The translations under genes and the position numbers were made by a program. The notes under the pieces were generated by a model that ran no database searches, had not been told where the DNA came from, and saw only the letters and a list, made by a program, of their open reading frames with translations. From contig JAZRDJ010000065.1 of assembly GCA_045660245.1 (NCBI GenBank), forward strand, positions 1 through 10,455: 10,455 nt of DNA, read 5' to 3'. Positions 5,888 to 10,455 of the stretch are shown in pieces. The stretch comes from RGIG3872 sp045660245. GTDB lineage: Bacteria; Bacillota; Clostridia; Christensenellales; UBA1242. Position 1 is the first letter of the stretch; each line of letters starts with the position of its first letter.

Positions 5888-6542
5888 GAGTGTTACCTCC
5901 TTCTACCTTAGCGCGACCCAAAACTTCGCCTTTGTAAATCCAAACTTTAACACCGAGTTTTCCATAAACATGTGCTTCAGCAAAGCCATAGTCAATGTCT
6001 GCTCTAAGTGTTTGAAGTGGAATTGAACCTTCGTGATAAGATTCACTTCTTGCGATTTCCGCACCATCAAGACGTCCACCAACAGTGATTTTTACACCTT
6101 TAACGCCGGCTTTTGTACATCTAGACAACGCTTGTTTCATTGCACGACGGAATCCAACTCTTGATTCAAGTTGAGCACAAATGCTTTCAGCAACAAGTTG
6201 AGCATCAGCATCTGGATTTTTGATTTCAACAACGTTGATAATCACATTCTTGCCTTTTGTAAGTTTTACAAGTTCAGCCTTAATTGCTTCAACCCCAGCA
6301 CCTTTTTGTCCGATAACCATACCAGGACGAGAAGTGTGAAGAGAAACAATAACTTTGTCAGCATTTCTTTCAATTACAATCTTAGAAATGGCATAAGTTT
6401 TATATTTAGATTTTACGAAATCACGGATTTTTCTATCTTCCAAAATGTTAGAAGCGAAACTTTTTTTGTCAGCGAACCATTTGCTATCCCAGCCTTGGAT
6501 AACACCAACTCTTATTCCGTGTGGATTAACTTTTTGTCCCAT
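5874..6542 (-). CDS. rpsC: 30S ribosomal protein S3
   Basis: S3 (uS3) sits in the 30S head at the mRNA entry channel and contributes to mRNA helicase activity. The 222 residues are the usual size. Seen are MGQKVNPHGIRVGVIQGWDS at the start, a type-II KH domain with the GxxG loop G78-Q-K-G81 (RPGMVIGQKG), IKNPDADAQLVAESICAQLE, RRAMKQ, and the C-terminal S3 signature spanning GGRLDGAEIARSE to ADIDYGFAEAHVYGKLGVKVWIYKGE. TAAGGGAGG lies just upstream of the ATG at 6542, overlapping the rplV end region. It ends inside the first codons of rplP. Confidence 0.98.
   Translation of the reverse strand: MGQKVNPHGIRVGVIQGWDSKWFADKKSFASNILEDRKIRDFVKSKYKTYAISKIVIERNADKVIVSLHTSRPGMVIGQKGAGVEAIKAELVKLTKGKNVIINVVEIKNPDADAQLVAESICAQLESRVGFRRAMKQALSRCTKAGVKGVKITVGGRLDGAEIARSESYHEGSIPLQTLRADIDYGFAEAHVYGKLGVKVWIYKGEVLGRAKVEGGNTHVNA
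5895..5902 (-). promoter_or_regulatory. rplP ribosome binding site embedded in rpsC
   Basis: AAGGAGGT lies within the rpsC codons for the EGG of its C-terminus, with GGAGG 8 nt before the rplP ATG at 5887. It fixes the rplP start and explains the 14-nt overlap of the two genes. Confidence 0.85.
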
Positions 6543-6553
6543 ACTCTGCCTCC

Positions 6554-6949
6554 CTAAGCCTTAGCGCCACGTTCATCAAGAATAACTGTGATGTGGCTTG
6601 TTCTCTTTAAAATTGAATGTGCTCTACCCTTGCTTACTGGTTGGAAACGCTTGAGTGTTGGTCCACCATCAACAAAAGTTTCTGCAACGTATAAATCATT
6701 TTTGTTAAGTCCAAGGTTGTTTTCAGCATTTGCACCAGCACTTTCAAGCACTTTTACAACATACTCAGCAGCACTGTTTGGCATGTTTTTGAGGATTGCA
6801 ACAGCATCACTGTAATCTCTACCTCTGATAACATTCAATACAATTCTAACCTTAGATGGAGATATACGAATATATCTAGCAATTGCTTTGGCACGCTTAT
6901 CAGCGTTAGCCTTTCTATTTTCTGCTTTAACTCTTTCTCTAGTTGCCAT
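6554..6949 (-). CDS. rplV: 50S ribosomal protein L22
   Basis: L22 (uL22) lines the peptide exit tunnel. Its long beta-hairpin, here TLKRFQPVSKGRAHSILKRT, forms part of the constriction where macrolides and stalling peptides act. The core starts at about residue 22 with ARYIRISPSKVRIVLNVIRG and includes SAAEYVVKVLESAGANAENN. The 131 residues exceed the usual 110-115, mainly through a charged N-terminal extension of about 16 residues (RERVKAENRKANADKR). I see no insertion or deletion in the hairpin by eye. Its best ribosome binding site, AGGGAGGT, overlaps the last codons of rpsS and lies 12 nt from the ATG, somewhat far. Confidence 0.97.
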   Translation of the reverse strand: MATRERVKAENRKANADKRAKAIARYIRISPSKVRIVLNVIRGRDYSDAVAILKNMPNSAAEYVVKVLESAGANAENNLGLNKNDLYVAETFVDGGPTLKRFQPVSKGRAHSILKRTSHITVILDERGAKA

Positions 6950-6954
6950 AGATA

Positions 6955-7236
6955 TTACTTACCTCCCTTTGTGGTCTTTGCCCCTTTGTGACCTTTGAAT
7001 GTTCTTGTTGGAGCGAATTCACCAAGTTTATAGCCAACCATTTCAGAAGTGACATAAACAGGGATATGTTTTCTACCATCATGAACACCGATTGTGTGTC
7101 CTACCATTGCAGGAGTGATAGTTGAAGAGCGTGACCAAGTTTTAATAACATGTTTTTCCTTACTTTCGTTCATTGCATCAATTCTTTTTGCCAATGATTC
7201 TTCAACGTAAGGTCCTTTTTTAATAGATCTACTCAT
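6955..7236 (-). CDS. rpsS: 30S ribosomal protein S19
   Basis: S19 (uS19) is a 30S head protein that pairs with S13 and contacts A-site tRNA and the 50S. The 93 residues match the family exactly. Seen are MSRSIKKGPYVEESLAKRI, IKTWSRSSTITPAMVGHTIGV, and the signature HDGRKHIPVYVTSEMVGYKLGEF with APTRTFKGH. A GGAGG site precedes the ATG at 7236, after the rplB stop. The 3' end carries the ribosome binding site of rplV within its final GGK codons. Confidence 0.99.
   Translation of the reverse strand: MSRSIKKGPYVEESLAKRIDAMNESKEKHVIKTWSRSSTITPAMVGHTIGVHDGRKHIPVYVTSEMVGYKLGEFAPTRTFKGHKGAKTTKGGK
6961..6968 (-). promoter_or_regulatory. rplV ribosome binding site embedded in rpsS 3' end
   Basis: AGGGAGGT overlaps the last GGK codons of rpsS, just before its TAA. 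It stands 12 nt from the rplV ATG, longer than the 6-10 nt common elsewhere in the operon. No closer purine-rich site is present. Confidence 0.75.
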
Positions 7237-7249
7237 TATTTTGTGCCTC

Positions 7250-8077
7250 CTAGTTTACGCGTTTAACCATAAACTTATCTGATTTATTTTTCTTTTTACG
7301 AGTCTTGAGACCCATTGCAGGTTTGCCCCATGGAGTCATTGGACTTGCATGTCCAACTGGAGACTTACCTTCACCACCACCATGTGGGTGATCAACAGGG
7401 TTCATCGCTGAACCACGAACTGTAGGCTTAACACCAATGTGTCTTGTCTTACCAGCCTTACCAAGAGAAACGTTTTCATGTTCAACGTTACCAATTTGTC
7501 CGATTGTTGCACGGCAAGTAACAAGAACTTTTCTCATTTCACCTGATGGCATACGAAGAGTGGCATATCTGCCTTCCTTCGCCATGTATTGTGCGCTGTT
7601 TCCAGCAGATCTTGCGATCTTTCCACCACGACCTGGTTGGAATTCGATGTTGTGTACAACTGAACCAATTGGAATATTGTCAAATGGTAAGCAGTTACCA
7701 ACTTTAATTTCTGCTTGAGGTCCACTCATAACAGTGTCACCAACAGAAAGTCCAAGTGGAGCCAAAATATATCTCTTTTCACCATCTGCATAGTTGAGAA
7801 GAGCAATATATGCTGTTCTGTTTGGATCATATTCGATTGATGCTACCTTTGCAGGAATGTTGTCTTTATCCCTCTTGAAGTCAATTACACGATATTTTTG
7901 ACGGTTTCCACCACCAATGTGACGAACAGTAATTCTACCATAGAAGTTACGTCCACCTGATTTTGACTTGCTTTCGAGCAAACTCTTTTCAGGTTTGTTT
8001 GTTGTGATTTCTTCGAATGAAGGAGTGGCCTTGAATCTTTGGCCAGCGCTTGTCGGCTTAAACTTTTTTGTTGCCAT
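7250..8077 (-). CDS. rplB: 50S ribosomal protein L2
   Basis: L2 (uL2) is required for subunit association and peptidyl-transferase assembly. The 275 residues are the usual length. The N-terminal OB-like domain has GGRNFYGRITVRHIGGGNRQ (residues 41-60) and YRVIDFKR; the central part has IEYDPNRTAYIALL, YILAPLGL and GSVVHNIEFQPGRGGKIARSAGN. The C-terminal hallmark NPVDHPHGGGEGKSPVG carries H230, corresponding to the histidine long implicated near the peptidyl-transferase centre, followed by MTPWGKPAMG and KTRKKKNKSDKF. AAGGAGAG precedes the ATG at 8077. Confidence 0.99.
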   Translation of the reverse strand: MATKKFKPTSAGQRFKATPSFEEITTNKPEKSLLESKSKSGGRNFYGRITVRHIGGGNRQKYRVIDFKRDKDNIPAKVASIEYDPNRTAYIALLNYADGEKRYILAPLGLSVGDTVMSGPQAEIKVGNCLPFDNIPIGSVVHNIEFQPGRGGKIARSAGNSAQYMAKEGRYATLRMPSGEMRKVLVTCRATIGQIGNVEHENVSLGKAGKTRHIGVKPTVRGSAMNPVDHPHGGGEGKSPVGHASPMTPWGKPAMGLKTRKKKNKSDKFMVKRVN

Positions 8078-8096
8078 AATTATCTCTCCTTAATGC

Positions 8097-8387
8097 TTAA
8101 GACAAACTGTCGAAGAACTCAATTGTTTTGCTATCGCTAGTTAATTGTACAATAGCCTTCTTGTATCCACCAGTCAAGCCTTCATATTTGCCTTGTCTTT
8201 TAATTTTTCCGTAAACGTTTGATGTGTTTACACTTGCTACTTTAACCTTGAAGATCTCTTCAATTGCTTGCTTGATTTGAGTTTTGTTTGCACTCTTTGC
8301 AACTTTGAAAGTATATTTCTTATTTGCAATGTCAGCATAACTTTTTTCAGAGAGTACAGGTTTAATAATGATATCGTAATTAGTCAT
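8097..8387 (-). CDS. rplW: 50S ribosomal protein L23
   Basis: L23 (uL23) sits at the tunnel exit and is the docking site for trigger factor and the signal recognition particle. I place the start at the ATG at 8387, giving 96 residues (MTNYDIIIKPVLSEKSYADI), which matches the family start. An ATG nine bases upstream (8396, adding MQI) is only 1 nt from the GAGGAGG site, whereas 8387 is 10 nt away. The start shares one base with the rplD stop (TAATG), so translation is probably coupled. The rest shows KYTFKVAKSANKTQIKQAIEEIFKVKVASVNT, the K/R-rich loop KIKRQGKYEGLTGGYKKAIV and a FFDSL end. Confidence 0.96.
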   Translation of the reverse strand: MTNYDIIIKPVLSEKSYADIANKKYTFKVAKSANKTQIKQAIEEIFKVKVASVNTSNVYGKIKRQGKYEGLTGGYKKAIVQLTSDSKTIEFFDSLS

Positions 8388-9004
8388 TATTTGCATGCCT
8401 CCTCAATTTTTTTGATGGCATCCTTAGTTACCAAAAGTTTGTCGGCAACCACGATGTCGTATGTGTTGAGTTGGTTCGCTGTTGTTACTGCAACATTTGC
8501 GATGTTTCCAGCAGCGCGGAGAACCATTTCGTCAGCATCAGCGGTAACCACCATTGTTCTCTTGTCAAGACCAAATGCCTTGAGTACATTTTGCATGCTC
8601 TTTGTTTTGCCGTCAAGTTTGAGATCGTCAACAACAATCAAGCATTTTTCAGCAGCACATGTAGAGATCGCAGAAACAAACGCACCTCTCTTCATTTGCT
8701 TGTTAACTTTCTTTGAGAAATCTCTTGGCTTTGGCGCAAAAACCACACCACCCTTGATCCATTGTGGAGCACGGATAGAACCTTGTCTTGCGTTACCAGT
8801 ACCTTTTTGTCTCCATGGCTTTCTTCCACCACCACGAACTTCGCTTCTTGTAAGTGTGCTCTTTGTTCCTTGTCTTTGGTTAGCAAGGTAAGCAACTACG
8901 ATTTGATGAATAAGCGCTTCGTTATATGGAGCCTTGAAAATTTCGTCAGAAACAGAAACTTTTCCAACTTCTTTTGCTTCTAAATCGTAAACTTTAATTT
9001 GCAT
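8387..9004 (-). CDS. rplD: 50S ribosomal protein L4
   Basis: L4 (uL4) has a globular domain on the 50S surface and a long loop that reaches the exit-tunnel constriction opposite L22. The loop (about residues 45-95) shows GTKSTLTRSEVRGGGRKPWR, QKGTGNARQGSIRAPQW and GGVVFAPKPRDFS, intact by eye. The 205 residues are typical. In gammaproteobacteria L4 also represses its own operon by binding the S10 leader; whether it does so here is unknown, but a structured leader is present upstream of rpsJ. AGGAGG precedes the ATG at 9004. Confidence 0.98.
   Translation of the reverse strand: MQIKVYDLEAKEVGKVSVSDEIFKAPYNEALIHQIVVAYLANQRQGTKSTLTRSEVRGGGRKPWRQKGTGNARQGSIRAPQWIKGGVVFAPKPRDFSKKVNKQMKRGAFVSAISTCAAEKCLIVVDDLKLDGKTKSMQNVLKAFGLDKRTMVVTADADEMVLRAAGNIANVAVTTANQLNTYDIVVADKLLVTKDAIKKIEEACK
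8398..8404 (-). promoter_or_regulatory. rplW ribosome binding site that decides its start
   Basis: GAGGAGG lies in the last codons of rplD. It is 1 nt from the upstream ATG (8396) and 10 nt from the ATG at 8387, which favours the latter and the TAATG junction with rplD. Confidence 0.8.
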
Positions 9005-9024
9005 GATAATATCCTCCTAAATGT

Positions 9025-9654
9025 TTACGCTTTTACAGCAGAACAGATTGTAACCACAGAACCTTTTGCTCCAGGGATAGCACCCTTAACCAAAAGCAAG
9101 TTACGCTCTACATCGACTTTTGCAATCTCAAGATTTTGAATAGTAACTTTTTCATTACCATATTGACCAGGCATGTGTCTGTTCTTGAAAACTCTTGATG
9201 GAGTTGAGTTAGCACCAAGTGAACCAACTTCTCTGTGAACAGGACCAGTACCGTGAGTCATTCTGAGTCTGTGTGCATTCCATCTTTGGATAACACCAGA
9301 GAAACCACGACCCTTTGTATAACCAGAAACGTCAACCTTGTCACCTGCCACAAATGTGTCACATTTGATTTCAGATCCAAGTGTGAGACCTTCTGATGAA
9401 ATTTTGAACTCTTTCAAATACTTCTTTGGAGCAACATTTGCTTTCTTCAAATGTCCGAGTTCAGGTTTTGTAATTCTGTTTGCTTTTGTATCAACGAAAG
9501 CAAGTTGAACTGCTTCATAACCATCTTTTTCGTTTGTCTTGATTTGAGAAACGAAACATGGACCAGCCTCAACAACAGTCACAGGGATAACCAAACCAGC
9601 GTCTGTGAAAATTTGAGACATGCCAATCTTCTTACCAAGTATAGCCTTTTTCAT
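9025..9654 (-). CDS. rplC: 50S ribosomal protein L3
   Basis: L3 (uL3) is one of the first proteins to bind 23S rRNA. Its extended loop points to the peptidyl-transferase centre and is where some pleuromutilin/linezolid resistance substitutions arise. Seen are MKKAILGKKIGMSQIF, VTVVEAGPCFVSQIKT, KGRGFSGVIQRWNAHRLRMTHG (115-135), GSLGANSTPSRVFKNRHMPGQYG and EKVTIQNLEI. The 209 residues are the family length. The ribosome binding site GGGAGGA lies 13 nt from the ATG at 9654, longer than its neighbours, but the family start leaves no better choice. Confidence 0.98.
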   Translation of the reverse strand: MKKAILGKKIGMSQIFTDAGLVIPVTVVEAGPCFVSQIKTNEKDGYEAVQLAFVDTKANRITKPELGHLKKANVAPKKYLKEFKISSEGLTLGSEIKCDTFVAGDKVDVSGYTKGRGFSGVIQRWNAHRLRMTHGTGPVHREVGSLGANSTPSRVFKNRHMPGQYGNEKVTIQNLEIAKVDVERNLLLVKGAIPGAKGSVVTICSAVKA

Positions 9655-9678
9655 AATAACACTAATTCCTCCCTATCC

Positions 9679-9987
9679 TTATAATTTGATTTTGATATCT
9701 ACACCAGTAGGAAGGTCGATCTTCATAAGAGAGTCAACAGTCTTCGCTGATGGATTGTAAATATCAATCAATCTTTTGTGTGTTCTCATTTCAAATTGTT
9801 CTCTTGAATCCTTGTGCTTATGAACTGAACGAAGAATTGTTACAACTTCTTTTTCAGTTGGCATAGGAATAGGACCAGAAACTTTTGCCCCTGCCTTTTT
9901 AGCAGTTTCCACAATTCTTGCTGCTGATTGATCAACAAGAACATGGTCATAGGACTTCAAATTAATTCTAATTTTTTGTGTTGCCAT
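9679..9987 (-). CDS. rpsJ: 30S ribosomal protein S10 (first gene of the operon)
   Basis: S10 (uS10, NusE) is a 30S head protein and also a partner of NusB/NusG in antitermination. The 102 residues match the family. Seen are QKIRINLKSYDHVLVDQSA, RIVETAKKAGAKVSGPIPMP, VVTILRSVHKHKDSREQFEM and the signature RTHKRLIDIYNP. Many relatives have DHR near the start where this has DHV. GGAGG lies 6 nt from the ATG at 9987. It is the promoter-proximal cistron: about 200 nt of untranslated leader separates it from a consensus promoter. Confidence 0.98.
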   Translation of the reverse strand: MATQKIRINLKSYDHVLVDQSAARIVETAKKAGAKVSGPIPMPTEKEVVTILRSVHKHKDSREQFEMRTHKRLIDIYNPSAKTVDSLMKIDLPTGVDIKIKL

Positions 9988-10194
9988 ATAAATCCTCCAA
10001 GTTTATTTTATTTACCAGAGCGGTCTGACGGATCAAGCGTGCTGCTTTGTTTCATGACCCTAACCAATGGCTTTCCGTCACCCTGTCGCCCGAATCAATG
10101 TTTAGGCAATTGTCAGCAGAAGTTATCTCGTTCTTGGGTTCAGGAAATTTCCTGCACGAGTAACCTCCTGCATCTAACCATAATAGTGCAGCGT
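9988..10194 (-). ncRNA. Structured 5' leader of the S10 operon mRNA, candidate ribosomal-protein leader
   Basis: About 200 nt lie between the promoter and rpsJ. In the RNA, several strong pairings can be read by eye. CUGCA (10191-10187) pairs with UGCAG (10172-10168). GUUACUCGU (10164-10156) pairs with ACGAG-A-UAAC (10131-10122, one bulged A) and encloses the near-perfect hairpin CAGGAAAUUUCCUG (10154-10141). UGACGGAAAGC (10080-10070) pairs with GCUU-GA-UCCGUCA (10038-10026, two bulged bases). Loop segments of the last stem, UUAGG (10063-10059) and AGCAG (10046-10042), are complementary to upstream CCUAA (10106-10102) and CUGCU (10119-10115), so a pseudoknot is possible. No U-run follows a hairpin, so this does not look like a transcription attenuator. 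An S10-Clostridia leader class is known for this location; membership is an inference. Confidence 0.72.
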
Positions 10195-10198
10195 GTCT

Positions 10199-10227
10199 AT
10201 TATACTAAACACACGGATCCGTGTCAA
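10199..10227 (-). promoter_or_regulatory. Consensus sigma-A promoter of the S10-spc operon
   Basis: Read on the minus strand, TTGACA (10227-10222) and TATAAT (10204-10199) are both perfect consensus hexamers separated by 17 nt. An AT-rich tract lies directly upstream and nothing is coded between here and rpsJ, so this is almost certainly the operon promoter. A start site near 10192-10196 is expected about 7 nt after the -10. The spacer holds a palindrome, listed separately. Confidence 0.93.
10211..10224. repeat. 14-bp perfect palindrome inside the promoter spacer
   Basis: ACACGGATCCGTGT is its own reverse complement. It occupies most of the -35/-10 spacer and includes three bases of the -35 hexamer, a position where a bound dimer would block RNA polymerase. 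It may be an operator, or it may simply be chance. No regulator gene is in the window. Confidence 0.6.
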
Positions 10228-10257
10228 TAGATTTCTAAAAAAAAATAATTTTTTTTG
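10228..10257 (-). promoter_or_regulatory. UP-element-like A/T tract upstream of the promoter
   Basis: On the minus strand an A8 run (10256-10249), TTA, then a T9 run (10245-10237) and AGAAATCTA lead up to the -35 box. Phased A/T tracts here resemble the UP elements bound by the RNA polymerase alpha C-terminal domain at rRNA and ribosomal-protein promoters. This is inferred from composition and position only. Confidence 0.6.
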
Positions 10258-10413
10258 AAGGGGCAAATTTTATCGATTTTTTTGACTCATATCGAACATT
10301 ATAAATAGATATATATTATATATAGTAATAAATTTAAATATAGTAGAAATTCCCGTTTAAAGAACAATTTTTTATTAATAATTCATAGAATATAAAAAAA
10401 CTTTTATTTTTGC

Positions 10414-10443
10414 TTGCCCATGTTTTTCAATTTCTTATATAAT
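10414..10443 (+). promoter_or_regulatory. Possible divergent promoter reading out of the window
   Basis: On the plus strand, TTGCCC (10414-10419, four of six matches to the -35 consensus) is followed after 18 nt by a perfect TATAAT (10438-10443). In such AT-rich DNA a chance -10 match is likely, and the gene it would serve is outside the window. Confidence 0.35.
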
Positions 10444-10452
10444 ATTGAAAAA
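10423..10452. repeat. Inverted repeat with 9-bp perfect arms flanking the possible -10 box
   Basis: TTTTTCAAT (10423-10431) and ATTGAAAAA (10444-10452) are exact reverse complements separated by 12 nt that contain TATAAT. This could be an operator for the divergent promoter. As a terminator it would be weak because the stem is A/T-rich with one G-C pair. Confidence 0.5.
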
Positions 10453-10455
10453 TAC

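Larger units (their letters stand above)
10228..10455. other. AT-rich non-coding region upstream of the operon
   Basis: Together with the leader, no gene is seen from 9988 to 10455. The upstream part is very AT-rich, with long A and T runs, and has no credible reading frame. It contains the UP-like tract, a possible plus-strand promoter and an inverted repeat at its far end. The expected upstream neighbour (in many Firmicutes tuf or fusA) is not within the window. Confidence 0.8.

Noticed and set aside
8268..8891. Plus-strand open frame of 207 codons opposite rplD/rplW
   Set aside because: It lies antisense to highly conserved coding sequence, with no promoter or ribosome binding site; composition does not suggest a real membrane protein.
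10008..10030. Possible intrinsic terminator/attenuator at CAGA-CCGC-UCUG before rpsJ
   Set aside because: The stem is only 4-6 bp and is followed by AAAUAAAAUAAAC rather than a U run, so it does not resemble a rho-independent terminator.
9928..10230. Plus-strand 100-codon frame across the leader
   Set aside because: It starts inside rpsJ and runs through the structured leader and promoter on the opposite strand; no family resemblance and no ribosome binding site.
10237..10256. A9/T8 tracts as a terminator for an upstream gene
   Set aside because: An A-run next to a T-run without a GC-rich stem is better explained as an UP-like element adjoining the promoter.
10282..10305. Plus-strand TTGACT followed by TATAAA
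   Set aside because: The spacing is only 12 nt, too short for a sigma-A promoter, and no better -10 lies at 16-18 nt.
10348..10367. Second minus-strand promoter, TTGTTC with TACTAT
   Set aside because: Weak matches to both hexamers in very AT-rich DNA, and a perfect promoter exists downstream.
1..10455. Mobile element, CRISPR array, tRNA or rRNA
   Set aside because: No transposase, spaced repeats, cloverleaf or rRNA-like segment was seen on either strand; the low-complexity codon runs in rpmD and rplX are coding and not tandem DNA repeats.

Overview
This is a low-GC, Firmicutes-like chromosomal segment, most plausibly from an uncultured clostridial lineage. It holds the S10-spc ribosomal-protein operon, transcribed entirely on the minus strand. 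The gene order is the classic bacterial one: rpsJ-rplC-rplD-rplW-rplB-rpsS-rplV-rpsC-rplP-rpmC-rpsQ-rplN-rplX-rplE-rpsN-rpsH-rplF-rplR-rpsE-rpmD-rplO-secY. The zinc-binding short S14, strong GGAGG-type ribosome binding sites before nearly every gene and AT-rich spacers fit a Gram-positive clostridial relative. The species cannot be named from this sequence.

Layout, in transcription order (right to left). Positions 10228-10455 are AT-rich and non-coding, with an UP-element-like tract and a possible outward (plus-strand) promoter. Positions 10199-10227 hold a perfect consensus sigma-A promoter (TTGACA, 17 nt, TATAAT) whose spacer contains a 14-bp perfect palindrome. About 200 nt of untranslated, strongly foldable leader follows (9988 to about 10194), a good candidate for an autoregulatory ribosomal-protein leader. 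From 9987 down to 317 there are 21 intact ribosomal protein genes with gaps of 0 to about 25 nt. Two pairs touch as TAATG (rplD-rplW, rplO-secY) and one pair overlaps by 14 nt (rpsC-rplP), consistent with one polycistronic, translationally coupled transcript. No internal promoter or terminator is apparent.

The left end is not biological. secY runs normally from 317 to 48 (90 codons), and positions 6-47 then match the MGI/DNBSEQ library adapter at 41 of 42 positions as I remember that sequence. Positions 1-5 fall where the sample barcode would start. The truncated secY and its apparent last residues are therefore an assembly artefact.

The products build the 30S (S3, S5, S8, S10, S14, S17, S19) and 50S (L2-L6, L14-L16, L18, L22-L24, L29, L30) subunits, and SecY forms the protein-export channel. 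The cores are ordinary. The unusual elements are lineage-type low-complexity extensions: an 83-residue T/K/A-rich N-terminus on L30, a roughly 65-residue K/T/A-rich C-terminus on L24 after a CxxC...CxC zinc-ribbon-like motif, a 50-residue N-terminus on S5, and shorter ones on L29 and L22. I found no mobile element, CRISPR array, tRNA, rRNA or novel enzymatic system. The leader and its palindromic promoter are the most interesting biology here.
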